Source of the DNA: Clostridium sp.
Lineage (GTDB): Bacteria; Bacillota; Clostridia; Lachnospirales; Lachnospiraceae
Length of the DNA stretch: 64,000 nt
Assembly: GCA_023667695.1 (NCBI GenBank)
Contig: JAMOZY010000001.1
Location: 147,810-211,809, forward strand
Reading direction: 5' to 3'
Both the position numbers and the translations under genes were made by a program. A model generated the notes under the pieces. That model was not told the DNA's origin, did not search any database, and saw only the letters and a list, made by a program, of their open reading frames with translations. Positions 36,719 through 46,645 of the stretch are shown here, piece after piece. Numbering within the stretch: position 1 is the stretch's first letter; each line of letters starts with the position of its first letter.

Positions 36719-37984
36719 ATGAAGCAGCAAAAGAAGATAGTTGGAATTTTATTATTTATTATTATCGGTTATCTGTTCTATGGGGCGTTTTCCTTATATG
36801 GACAGAAGGTACTGGGATATGTTTATCCGGATGGCAGCTTTCTATTCTGGCCGGCTGACCAGTATATGGATTTTTTTAATGTAAATGCAATGGTGGCGGA
36901 AGGGCGTCCGTATGTAGACTTTTATTCCTCCTACCCACCCTTTATTCTGGGAATTGCATGGCTGTTTTCCCGGATGGCGGATTATAAGACCTATACCACC
37001 CATGAACTGGTTACCATGACAGAGGGGAAAATATCGTATATTATATTTGTGGGAATCTTTACGTTGTTAATCGGAGTTCTGCTGTATTGCTTTTTGTCCA
37101 AGGAAAAGAAGCTGTTCCGTAATCGGTTTCTGATGATACTTACCATTCCCTTTTTAATCTTTACCGCGCCTTATATTTTTATGCTGGACCGGGGAAATTA
37201 TCTTTTAATCGCAATAGCCTGTTATCTGGCCTTTGTGTATTTTTATGAAAAAAACGAAACCCTTGCCGCAGTCTTTCTCGGACTGGCAACGGCAATAAAG
37301 ATTTATCCGATTTTCCTGTTTTTGATTTATTTTATTGAGAAGAAGTGGAAAAATATGGGAATTGCTACCCTAAGTGCAGGTATCAGTTCTTTGATTCCTT
37401 TTTTACTGTTCAAGGGAGGCATCTGGCAGAATATCGTGGAATTTGGGTATGCCCTGCTCAGCTTTGGGGGCGGATATGAGACAGAGGTACCCAATGTTTA
37501 CTTTGGCGTTGGATTGACTTCCCTGCTGCGGTTTCCATTTATGATATGGAATAATCTGACGATTCCGGACTGGTTTCCGGTAATGCCGGTCTATCTGGTA
37601 CTGGGCTCTGCATTAGCGCTCTGGAGTCTGTATCATTTGTGGAAGGAAGAGATATTATGGAAGAAAGTCCTGGTTCTGACGGTCTTAATGGTATTCCTAA
37701 GTCCCAATGCCTATATGTATAATCTGACCTTCTTATTAGCGCCGATTGTGATGTTTATTCTGGCGTCGAAGAGTGAAAAGGGCTGGCTGGATGGAGTTTA
37801 TCTGGTCTTTTTAGGTCTGCTGATGATTCCGAAGGCCTATTATTATATGCTATACGAGCATGCCATTGGGATTCAGGTGGCTTTGGACGGCTTGTTATTA
37901 TTGGGGTTGATTTTGTTTTATAATGTTTGGGATAGAAGTACCCGCAGGAAAACGGTAAAAAAGAGTAAGGGGAAGCAGGCATGA
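36719..37984 (+). CDS. GT87-like polytopic glycosyltransferase, first of a tandem pair
   Basis: A 421-residue membrane protein with about 10 spans. Signals of the GT87/DUF2029 type are YMDFFNVNAMVAEGRPYVDF in the first outer loop, MLDRGNYLLIAIACYLAF, and LGLATAIKIYPIFLFLIYF. Such enzymes transfer sugars from polyprenyl-phosphate donors on the outer face. The gene follows the GT2 gene with no gap. The next gene encodes a similar protein with the same loop pattern, so the two arose by duplication. Confidence 0.75.
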   Translation: MKQQKKIVGILLFIIIGYLFYGAFSLYGQKVLGYVYPDGSFLFWPADQYMDFFNVNAMVAEGRPYVDFYSSYPPFILGIAWLFSRMADYKTYTTHELVTMTEGKISYIIFVGIFTLLIGVLLYCFLSKEKKLFRNRFLMILTIPFLIFTAPYIFMLDRGNYLLIAIACYLAFVYFYEKNETLAAVFLGLATAIKIYPIFLFLIYFIEKKWKNMGIATLSAGISSLIPFLLFKGGIWQNIVEFGYALLSFGGGYETEVPNVYFGVGLTSLLRFPFMIWNNLTIPDWFPVMPVYLVLGSALALWSLYHLWKEEILWKKVLVLTVLMVFLSPNAYMYNLTFLLAPIVMFILASKSEKGWLDGVYLVFLGLLMIPKAYYYMLYEHAIGIQVALDGLLLLGLILFYNVWDRSTRRKTVKKSKGKQA

Positions 37985-39228
37985 ACCGAAAATCAGAAAA
38001 AATGAATACCATACAGCTTTGGATTTTTATCTTAGGGTTTGCTGTTCTGTTTATATGCTTTCTATATGGTGTATGCTCTACAAGGAATGATAATCAGCTT
38101 CTGGTCTTTTTCCGGCGGTGTGAAGATTATATGGCGGATTTTTTTAATGTTATTTCTTATTCTCAGGGGTTAAATACCTATATGATAGAATCGGAAGAAC
38201 GTGGCTATCTACCGCTTTCTTATATTATTTTTTATGTATTTGGCAGACTGATGCGGTTTGACGGTTATGATGGTACGCTTGCATCCTTAAATCCATTAGA
38301 ATTAACAGTTTCCGGTGGAATCATGGCGCTTATGATGACTCTGCTTGGAATCCAGCTCTATGATATGCTGGACAAAAATAAGCTGTATAAGTTCCTGCTG
38401 ACCGGGATTTTACTGGTTTCCGGTGTGATGCTGTTTTCTTATGAACGTGGAAATATTATTTTGTTGACCGTAAGCGGAATATTATTTTTCCTTGCTACGT
38501 ATGAATCGGAGCATAAGGTATTACGGGAGCTGGGCTATATGAGCCTGGCAGTGGCGGCGGCATTAAAGGGATATCCTGCGATATTTGGAGTGCTGCTGAT
38601 TTATAAGCGGCAATGGAAGGAAGCGGTTCGTCTGCTTTTATATGGTATTCTTGCTTCCTTTGGTCCCTTTCTGCTTATGGAAGGAGGGCTGCAGGGAATC
38701 GGAGTATGGAAAAGAAATGTTGCCTTGAATACGGCTACCTATGAATTTCTTCAGCAGCCCAAGCTTGGCTATCACTATTTTATTGCTTATGCGGAAGGGC
38801 TTACCCAGGAGCGGCAGGAGCAGCTGCGCAATATCTGGAAGCCGATTATGTATGGATTCTCAGTACTTGGCATGATTACCGGATATTTTCAGAAAAAAAA
38901 GTGGATAATGGTTGCAATGCTGACCTGTATTATGTTAATCTTACCTAGTAATTGTGGATATTATTGTCTGCTTTATTTATTTCCGGTAATCATACTGTAT
39001 ATGAATGAAAAGGATAAAAGCTGGACGGATTTATTTTATTTGCCAGTGTTTTTGATTCTGCTGTGTCCATTTCAATTCATTCAAAGAGAGACAGAACGGA
39101 ATCTGACACTATATTGGGCGAATGTGGCGGTATTTGTACTATTTGCTGCTTTGCTTTTCCAAAATACATGGGAAATCATACAGATAGTGCGTATGAAAAA
39201 GAAAGGATTAACGAACGATGGGGATTAG
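37981..39228 (+). CDS. GT87-like polytopic glycosyltransferase, second of a tandem pair
   Basis: A 415-residue membrane protein with about 10 spans. It shares with its upstream neighbour the loop around YMADFFNVISYSQG, the SYERGNIILLTVSGILFF segment (compare LDRGNYLL) and AAALKGYPAIFGVLLIYKR (compare ATAIKIYPIFLFLIYF). The overlap with the upstream stop is 4 bp. Divergence is high, suggesting different acceptor or donor specificity. The gene ends 11 bp inside the following GT2 gene. Confidence 0.75.
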   Translation: MNRKSEKMNTIQLWIFILGFAVLFICFLYGVCSTRNDNQLLVFFRRCEDYMADFFNVISYSQGLNTYMIESEERGYLPLSYIIFYVFGRLMRFDGYDGTLASLNPLELTVSGGIMALMMTLLGIQLYDMLDKNKLYKFLLTGILLVSGVMLFSYERGNIILLTVSGILFFLATYESEHKVLRELGYMSLAVAAALKGYPAIFGVLLIYKRQWKEAVRLLLYGILASFGPFLLMEGGLQGIGVWKRNVALNTATYEFLQQPKLGYHYFIAYAEGLTQERQEQLRNIWKPIMYGFSVLGMITGYFQKKKWIMVAMLTCIMLILPSNCGYYCLLYLFPVIILYMNEKDKSWTDLFYLPVFLILLCPFQFIQRETERNLTLYWANVAVFVLFAALLFQNTWEIIQIVRMKKKGLTNDGD

Positions 39229-39919
39229 CGTTATGCTGTTGGCATACAAAGAGGAAGAGAATTTAAAAGTATTATTTCCCAAATTAAAGCAGGAATTAGA
39301 AGCAATCGGAGAAGAATATGAGTTCATTGTCGTAGATACCAGGGAGCCTTTAGATCATACCAAAGAGCTTTGCGAGGAAGTAGGAGCCCGGTATTTCAAT
39401 CAGGAAGAACCGGGATTCGGCGGCGCTTATCGAAAAGGAATCCAGGTAGCCGACATGGATAAGCTGCTTGCCTTGGATAGTGACGGTTCCCATGACCCGG
39501 CATATATTGCCAATATTTACCGGAAATTCATGGAAGGGTATGATGTAGTGATTGGTTCCAGATATGTGGAGGGAGGAACGACATCCGATGCAAAAAGCTC
39601 CCAGATTATGTCCTGGATGCTGAATACGGCCTATCGGCTCTGCCTGGGAATCAAGGCGAAGGATATTTCCACAAACTTCCGGATTTATCATACGGAACAG
39701 TTAAAGCAGCTGACTTTAAGCTGTACGAATTATGACATATTGGAAGAAATTCTTTTAAAGTTAAAGTTTCTGGTGGGAAAGAAGGAATTTCGGATAGCAG
39801 AAAGTCCCATTTCTTTTAGCAAGCGTTTGTATGGAGAATCCAAACGACAGTTGCTTCCCTTTATTCTCAGCTATATTAAGACCCTGTTCCGGCTGTTTGC
39901 CATGCGGCTGCAGGGATAA
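39218..39919 (+). CDS. GT2 glycosyltransferase, DPM1-like without membrane spans
   Basis: A 233-residue GT-A enzyme of dolichol-phosphate-mannose synthase type: VMLLAYKEEENLKVLFPKL, EFIVVDTREP, LALDSDGSHDP for the metal site, and DVVIGSRYVEGG. It lacks the C-terminal spans of the enzyme at 35765. It probably charges polyprenyl phosphate with a sugar for the GT87-like proteins just upstream. It overlaps the preceding gene by 11 bp and ends the operon-like run. Confidence 0.87.
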   Translation: MGISVMLLAYKEEENLKVLFPKLKQELEAIGEEYEFIVVDTREPLDHTKELCEEVGARYFNQEEPGFGGAYRKGIQVADMDKLLALDSDGSHDPAYIANIYRKFMEGYDVVIGSRYVEGGTTSDAKSSQIMSWMLNTAYRLCLGIKAKDISTNFRIYHTEQLKQLTLSCTNYDILEEILLKLKFLVGKKEFRIAESPISFSKRLYGESKRQLLPFILSYIKTLFRLFAMRLQG

Positions 39920-39952
39920 AGGAAAACGAAATAGAAGAAAATGCTAATATAC

Positions 39953-39964
39953 TTATCCGGATAA
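39953..39964. promoter_or_regulatory. 12-bp perfect palindrome upstream of UDP-glucose dehydrogenase gene
   Basis: TTATCCGGATAA is a perfect dyad 53 bp before the ATG at 40017. It could be a regulator-binding site, but a palindrome this short in AT-rich DNA may also arise by chance. Confidence 0.25.
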
Positions 39965-40016
39965 TAGTGATAAAATAGCCTTGATACAATCGATAAAAGT
40001 GAAGGAGACGAATGAG

Positions 40017-41318
40017 ATGAGAATAGCAGTAGCAGGTACAGGATATGTAGGTCTGGTAACCGGTGTTTGTCTGGCCAGTAAAGGACATACCGTTACCTGT
40101 GTGGATATTGACCAGGAAAAGGTAGCGATTATGCGCCGGGGAATTGCTCCGATTTATGAGGCAGGACTGGAAGCGTTAATGCAGGAGCATATGGAGCGGC
40201 TTACCTTTACTACAGATTTTCAAAGCGCTTATGAAAATGCAGAAGTAATCTTTATCGGAGTTGGTACGCCGGAGAAAAAGGATGGTTCTGCTAATCTTAC
40301 TTATGTATATAGGGTTGCAAAGCAGATTGCAGAATCCGTGAAACAGGATTGTGTTGTAGTGATAAAGTCAACAGTGCCGATTGGAACCAACGATAAGCTG
40401 GAGACTTATATCAGACAGCATTTAAAGGCGTCGGTGCATGTTTCTGTGGCATCCAATCCGGAGTTTCTGGCACAGGGAACGGCAGTTCAGGATACGCTGC
40501 ATGCGGCAAGGATTATCATTGGCGTGGAAGAACCAGAGGCAGGACGAATACTGAAGCAGGTCTATCAGGATTTTGATGCCCCAGTCCTTGTTACCAATCG
40601 GAGAAGTGCGGAAATGGTAAAATATGCTTCCAACGATTTTCTTGCTTTAAAGATATCTTATATGAATGAAATTGCGAATTTATGTGAAATTGTAGGAGCA
40701 GATGTAGAGGATGTAGCAAAGGGAATGGGATATGACCCACGAATCGGCAACCGTTTTCTGAATTCCGGCATCGGGTATGGCGGCTCCTGTTTCCCAAAGG
40801 ATACAAAGGCTTTAAGCTGGCTGGCAAGCTTTAATGACAATGAAATCAAAACCATCAAGGCAGCTATTGAGGTAAATGAAAATCAGAAATTCAAGCTGAT
40901 TAAAAAGGCGAAAAAATATTATGAGGATTTTGAAGGAATCACGGTAGCAGTACTGGGACTTACCTTTAAGCCGGGTACGGATGATTTGCGGGAGGCACCG
41001 TCCCTGGTCAATGTTCCACTGTTATTGGAGGATGGAGCGAAGGTAAAGGCATGGGACCCGGTAGGAGAAGAGAACTTTAAGAAGAGCTTTCCAGAGGATG
41101 TGCAATATTGCAGCAGTATTGAGGAAACGATTACGGATGCAGATATTTGCTTTATCTTTACAGAATGGGAAGCCATAACACAATTCGATATTCTGTTGTA
41201 TAAGCAGTTCATGCGCCACGCCATTATCCTGGATGGAAGAAATTGTTATAAACCAACTGATTTTGAAAATACCGGGATTACTTATGATTCCATCGGCAGA
41301 AAATGTGTGCAGCCATAG
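40017..41318 (+). CDS. ugd: UDP-glucose 6-dehydrogenase
   Basis: A 433-residue enzyme oxidising UDP-glucose to UDP-glucuronate. It has AVAGTGYVGLVTGVCLASKGH for NAD, FIGVGTP, STVPIGTNDKLE, ASNPEFLAQGTAV, the catalytic Cys in GIGYGGSCFPKDTKAL, and LGLTFKPGTDDLREAPS. GAAGGAGA precedes the ATG at 40017; an in-frame ATG further up at 39981 lacks a site. It supplies an acidic sugar for the surface polymer. The gene converges with rmd, with 9 bp between stops. Confidence 0.95.
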   Translation: MRIAVAGTGYVGLVTGVCLASKGHTVTCVDIDQEKVAIMRRGIAPIYEAGLEALMQEHMERLTFTTDFQSAYENAEVIFIGVGTPEKKDGSANLTYVYRVAKQIAESVKQDCVVVIKSTVPIGTNDKLETYIRQHLKASVHVSVASNPEFLAQGTAVQDTLHAARIIIGVEEPEAGRILKQVYQDFDAPVLVTNRRSAEMVKYASNDFLALKISYMNEIANLCEIVGADVEDVAKGMGYDPRIGNRFLNSGIGYGGSCFPKDTKALSWLASFNDNEIKTIKAAIEVNENQKFKLIKKAKKYYEDFEGITVAVLGLTFKPGTDDLREAPSLVNVPLLLEDGAKVKAWDPVGEENFKKSFPEDVQYCSSIEETITDADICFIFTEWEAITQFDILLYKQFMRHAIILDGRNCYKPTDFENTGITYDSIGRKCVQP

Positions 41319-41327
41319 CAGATGGTT

Positions 41328-42266
41328 TTATACTTTATTCCGCCAGTATGCCAATACATCGGTGATGGTCTGCTCTAAGGTGATTTCCGGGTTCCAGCCG
41401 GTGCAGGCCTGAAGCTTCGTGATATCAGCTTCAATGATAGGAACATCTACCGGGCGGAGCTTTTCCTGGTCTACCTCCACCTGAATGGTAATTTTTGATT
41501 GAAGCAGTATGTTCTTTAATATTTCATCAATGGTAACGGCATGACCGCTTCCCACATTATAGGTTTCACCGGATTTCCCTTTTTGAAGCAGTAAGCCATA
41601 AGCACGAACCACATCCCGCACATCGGAGAAATCCCGTGCCGCACTCAGATTCCCCACATGAATAACGGGCGGAATCAGTCCGGCCTCTATTTCTGCTACC
41701 TGTTTACAAAAGTCAGCTACAACGAATATCGGCGTCTGATTGGGACCAATGTGGTTAAAGGCCCGGACGGAAATAATATCCATTTGATAAGCATCCGCAT
41801 AAATTTTCCCCAGCATGTTCTGACAGGCTTTTGTAGCGGCATAGATATTTCCCGGACGCAGGATGGTGTTCTCCTGGATTGGAGTATCCGTTGGAAGAAT
41901 ATGACCATATTCCTCTCCGGAGCCGATGAGCAGAACCCGTGGCGTATAATCCAGAGTGCGAATGCTGTCTAATACATGAATACTTCCTTTTATGTTCACA
42001 TCAATGGTAAGGTCTGGATTTTTCCAGGATATTCCCACAGAGCTTTGCGCAGCCAGATGCAGAACCGCATCCGGACGAAGTTCCTTTAAAAGCTGAGTGA
42101 CCTGATTTTTATCCAGAATGTCCAGATCATAAATGTCCACATCCTCAACCGCAATGGTTTCCTGGGGCATTTTTGTTGCCATAATCTCCCAGTGCAGATT
42201 CTGTTTCAGATGTTGAATCAAATAGCTGCCTACAAAACCGGCAGCGCCAATAATGAGTGCTTTCAT
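41328..42266 (-). CDS. rmd: GDP-6-deoxy-D-mannose reductase
   Basis: A 312-residue short-chain dehydrogenase of the RMD type: IIGAAGFVGSYLIQHL, LHLAAQSSVGISWKNP, GSGEEYG, and YAATKACQNMLG carrying the Tyr-x3-Lys pair. It reduces GDP-4-keto-6-deoxymannose to GDP-D-rhamnose. Gmd, the preceding enzyme, is encoded directly upstream on the same strand and ManC before that, a classic D-rhamnose set. The ATG at 42266 follows AAGGAG. A GDP-fucose synthase is less likely because its active-site pattern differs and RMD motifs fit better. Confidence 0.8.
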   Translation of the reverse strand: MKALIIGAAGFVGSYLIQHLKQNLHWEIMATKMPQETIAVEDVDIYDLDILDKNQVTQLLKELRPDAVLHLAAQSSVGISWKNPDLTIDVNIKGSIHVLDSIRTLDYTPRVLLIGSGEEYGHILPTDTPIQENTILRPGNIYAATKACQNMLGKIYADAYQMDIISVRAFNHIGPNQTPIFVVADFCKQVAEIEAGLIPPVIHVGNLSAARDFSDVRDVVRAYGLLLQKGKSGETYNVGSGHAVTIDEILKNILLQSKITIQVEVDQEKLRPVDVPIIEADITKLQACTGWNPEITLEQTITDVLAYWRNKV

Positions 42267-42346
42267 AATTTTGTACTCCTTATTTTTTTCTATCGGCAAT
42301 GAGCCGGACGCAGATGCGTCTATTTCGTGGCTGTTGTGAGGATTGA

Positions 42347-42384
42347 ATACCCCGTAGCTTATGGTATAGAATGCTACGGGGTAT
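42347..42384 (-). promoter_or_regulatory. Strong stem-loop between gmd and rmd
   Basis: A 12-bp perfect stem (42347-42358 with 42373-42384, ATACCCCGTAGC and its complement) around a 14-nt loop lies between gmd and rmd. Reading along the operon (minus strand) no U-tract follows, so it is probably an mRNA processing or stabilising hairpin, or an attenuator, rather than a full terminator. Confidence 0.5.
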
Positions 42385-42395
42385 GTTTGATGCTT

Positions 42396-43499
<1,104 letters not shown>

Positions 43500-43511
43500 T
43501 TAGAAATTTGT

Positions 43512-44582
43512 TTAAATGTATTCATCCCGATTGCAAATCTTCAAATTCTCCAATACCTTTTTAATGTCCCCGGCACTGTTCTTTTCACAGATTAAGGTAG
43601 CGTCTTCGGTATCTACGATAATCAGGTCCTCCAGACCTACTGTGGCGATTAGCTTGCCGGTTCCTTCAATGATACAGTTCTTGGTATTGACGGTAATGAT
43701 ATTACCGTTTACTACGTTGCCCTGTTCATTGGATTTGCGGATACGGCCGACCGCCAGCCAGGAGCCTACATCATCCCAGCCGAAGGTTCCGGGAAGAATA
43801 TAGATATTCTTTGCTTTTTCCATGATTCCGTAATCAATGGATTCAGAAGGAAAAGCATTGAATTCCGTTTCTAAAACGGTTTCCGCTTCCTCCGTTCCGA
43901 TAGAAGAGCGGATGATTTGCAGCCCGTTATACACTACAGGCATAAACTGTTTTAAATTCTCCAGAATGGTTGAAACCTTCCATACGAACATCCCGCTGTT
44001 CCACAGGTATTGTTCCGTTGCCAGATATTCCTTGGCAACCTCCAGGCTTGGCTTTTCCACGAAACGGTCAACGGCATAAGCATATTTCTCCATCTGATTC
44101 GGAAGAAACTTAATATAACCATAACCAGTCTCCGGATAATCCGGGGTAATACCGATGGTAATCAGATTTGTTCCCTGTTCTGCCAGTTCACAGCCCTGCT
44201 TTAGGGTATTGACAAACATCTGGTTGTATTTAATCAGATGGTCGGAAGGAAGCACCATCATAACGGCATCGTCATACTTTTTGGAAATGTGAATGGCTCC
44301 AAGACCGATGCATGGCGCCGTATTCCGTCCAACCGGTTCACACAGAATATTTTCATCCGGAATGCCAGGAAGCTGTTCCCGTACTAAGGCTTTATAATCC
44401 CGGTTAGTAGCAATATAGATGTCCTCCATATCTACCAGAGGTAAAATACGTTCCACGGTTAGTTGAATCATGGTCTTTCCGTCTCCGGTTAGGGACAAGA
44501 ACTGCTTAGGCAGGTTCTTACGGCTTTTTGGCCAGAATCGTTCGCCACGGCCTCCGGCCATGATTAATGCTGTTTTCTTCAT
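43512..44582 (-). CDS. manC: Mannose-1-phosphate guanylyltransferase
   Basis: A 356-residue nucleotidyltransferase: IMAGGRGERFWPKSRKNLPKQF, ILCEPVGRNTAPCIGLG, MVLPSDHLI, FVEKPSLEVAKEYL, WNSGMFVWK, and GTFGWDDVGSW. It is the short form without the C-terminal isomerase domain of bifunctional ManC/AlgA, so phosphomannose isomerase must be separate. It makes GDP-mannose for gmd. It is divergent from the phosphomutase gene at 44729. Confidence 0.95.
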   Translation of the reverse strand: MKKTALIMAGGRGERFWPKSRKNLPKQFLSLTGDGKTMIQLTVERILPLVDMEDIYIATNRDYKALVREQLPGIPDENILCEPVGRNTAPCIGLGAIHISKKYDDAVMMVLPSDHLIKYNQMFVNTLKQGCELAEQGTNLITIGITPDYPETGYGYIKFLPNQMEKYAYAVDRFVEKPSLEVAKEYLATEQYLWNSGMFVWKVSTILENLKQFMPVVYNGLQIIRSSIGTEEAETVLETEFNAFPSESIDYGIMEKAKNIYILPGTFGWDDVGSWLAVGRIRKSNEQGNVVNGNIITVNTKNCIIEGTGKLIATVGLEDLIIVDTEDATLICEKNSAGDIKKVLENLKICNRDEYI

Positions 44583-44663
44583 TTACTTTACTATCCTCCT
44601 AAGGCATAATTTACATTATTTTACAATACCACAGCTAAAAAAACAAGGAAAAAGAAAAAGCTA

Positions 44664-44692
44664 TTCACTTTTTACATAAATAATGGTAAAAT
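44664..44692 (+). promoter_or_regulatory. Candidate sigma-A promoter for the phosphomutase gene
   Basis: TTCACT at 44664-44669 and TAAAAT at 44687-44692 are separated by 17 bp, 37 bp before the ATG at 44729, in the divergent gap with manC. Confidence 0.4.
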
Positions 44693-44728
44693 ACAAAAGC
44701 AGAAAAGAAACGGAAAGGAGATTATGAT

Positions 44729-46453
44729 ATGGATTTTATGGAAAATTATAAGCTGTGGTGTGAGGATTCCTACTTTGATGATGCCACCAGAGCAGAATTA
44801 CAGGCAATTAAGGACGATGAAAATGAAATCAAGGAACGTTTCTATAAAGATTTGGAATTTGGAACCGGAGGACTGCGGGGGATTTTAGGCGCAGGAACCA
44901 ACCGGATGAATATTTATACAGTTCGGAAAGCAACCCAGGGACTGGCAAATTATATTAAAATTGCGAAGGGGGAAAGCAAGGGCGTTGCCATTGCTTATGA
45001 TTCCCGCCGGATGTCTACGGAATTTGCAGATGTAGCGGCATTATGCTTAAATGCGAACGGGATTCAGGCATATGTATTTCCTTCCCTGCGTCCCACACCG
45101 GAATTATCCTTTGCCCTTCGGGAGTTAGGCTGTATTGCAGGTATTGTGATTACTGCCAGCCATAATCCGCCGGAATATAACGGATATAAGGTATACTGGG
45201 AGGATGGCGCCCAGATTACCCCGCCTCATGATAAGAATATCCTGGCAGAGGTAGCGAAGGTTACGGATTATCATCAGGCGCTGACCATGGACAAGGATAC
45301 CGCTGTGGCAAAGGGCTTATATCATGTCATTGGAGCAGAGATTGATGACCGCTATATGGAAGCATTGAAAAAGCAGATTATTCATCCGGACATGATTCAG
45401 GAAGTAGCAAAGGATATTAAGATTGTATATACGCCGCTGCACGGTACCGGTAACGTGCCGGTACAGCGGGTGCTGAAGGAATTAGGCTTTGAGCATGTTT
45501 ATGTAGTGCCGGAGCAGGAGCAGCCGGATGGGAACTTCCCTACCGTTTCCTATCCGAATCCGGAGGACCCGAAGGCATTTGCACTGGCATTGGAGCTGGC
45601 AAAGAAGGTGGACGCAGATATCGTGCTTGCAACCGACCCGGATGCAGACCGTCTTGGTGTATATGCCAAGGATACCAAGACCGGAGAATATGTAAGCTTT
45701 ACCGGTAATATGTCCGGTATGCTGATTTGCGAATATATTATGCGGGAGCGGAAGGCAACCGGAACCCTGCCGGAGAATGGTGCGCTGGTTACCACTATTG
45801 TAACCACGAATATGACCTTCCCGATTGCAGAGGATTACGGAATGAAGCTGATTGAAGTGCTGACCGGCTTCAAATATATCGGGGAACAGATTAAGCTGTT
45901 TGAACAGAATCATTCCTATGAATATGTATTTGGCCTGGAGGAGAGCTATGGCTGCCTGGCAGGAACCCATGCCAGGGATAAGGATGCCTGCGTAGCAGTT
46001 ATGATGCTTTGTGAGGTAGCAGCATGGTGTAAGAAGAACAATCTGACCTTATGGGATCAGATGATTCGCATTTATGAGAAATACGGTTACTTTAAGGAGG
46101 GTCTGCAGACCATAACCTTAAAGGGAATCGACGGCGCGGAACAGATTAAGGCCATTATGGAAAAGCTTCGGAAGAATCCGCCAAAGAGCTTTGGCGAGCT
46201 GGAGGTATTGGCAGTCCGGGATTATGAACTGGATGTACGTACCGATTTGAAAACCGGAGCCACATCCTCTACCGGCCTTCCGAAATCCAATGTATTGTAT
46301 TGGGAGCTGTCCAATAACTCATGGTGCTGTGCAAGGCCATCCGGTACAGAGCCGAAGATTAAGTTCTACATGGGTGTAAAGGGAACCAGCATGGAGGATT
46401 CCAAGGCAAAGCTTTCTGCCCTGACGGACGCATTAATGGCACAGGTGCAATAA
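44729..46453 (+). CDS. Phosphoglucomutase/phosphomannomutase
   Basis: A 574-residue alpha-D-phosphohexomutase. It has GTGGLRGILGAGTNRMN, the active serine in ITASHNPPEYNGYKVYWEDGAQ, metal-binding ATDPDADRLG, FGLEESYG for sugar recognition, and the C-terminal RPSGTEPKIKFY phosphate loop. It interconverts hexose-6- and hexose-1-phosphates and could feed both RfbF (Glc-1-P) and ManC (Man-1-P). The length matches the PgcA group of Firmicutes. It has AAAGGAG upstream and a terminator after it. Confidence 0.93.
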   Translation: MDFMENYKLWCEDSYFDDATRAELQAIKDDENEIKERFYKDLEFGTGGLRGILGAGTNRMNIYTVRKATQGLANYIKIAKGESKGVAIAYDSRRMSTEFADVAALCLNANGIQAYVFPSLRPTPELSFALRELGCIAGIVITASHNPPEYNGYKVYWEDGAQITPPHDKNILAEVAKVTDYHQALTMDKDTAVAKGLYHVIGAEIDDRYMEALKKQIIHPDMIQEVAKDIKIVYTPLHGTGNVPVQRVLKELGFEHVYVVPEQEQPDGNFPTVSYPNPEDPKAFALALELAKKVDADIVLATDPDADRLGVYAKDTKTGEYVSFTGNMSGMLICEYIMRERKATGTLPENGALVTTIVTTNMTFPIAEDYGMKLIEVLTGFKYIGEQIKLFEQNHSYEYVFGLEESYGCLAGTHARDKDACVAVMMLCEVAAWCKKNNLTLWDQMIRIYEKYGYFKEGLQTITLKGIDGAEQIKAIMEKLRKNPPKSFGELEVLAVRDYELDVRTDLKTGATSSTGLPKSNVLYWELSNNSWCCARPSGTEPKIKFYMGVKGTSMEDSKAKLSALTDALMAQVQ

Positions 46454-46477
46454 GGGGTATCCGTAAGAGAATGCAAG

Positions 46478-46513
46478 TAAAAAGGGCTGTTATTTCAGGA
46501 CAGCCCTTTTTCA
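46478..46513 (+). terminator. Rho-independent terminator after the phosphomutase gene
   Basis: AAAGGGCTGT pairs with ACAGCCCTTT around a 9-nt loop and is followed by TTTTTC. It is a classical intrinsic terminator 25 nt after the stop. Confidence 0.9.
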
Positions 46514-46645
46514 TTATCAGTGAGTATTAAGGGATAGTATTATCTGACAATTATTTGATAAGCTTGTAGTAATATCGGAAATCGGAATATATACTATAGA
46601 GTAGTAGCAGGCGGAAAGCGTCTGACCGTATAAGGAGGAAATAAC

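Noticed and set aside
46514..46645. glmS ribozyme in the glmS leader
   Set aside because: The leader is short and lacks the conserved ribozyme core and pseudoknot sequences that I would recognise.
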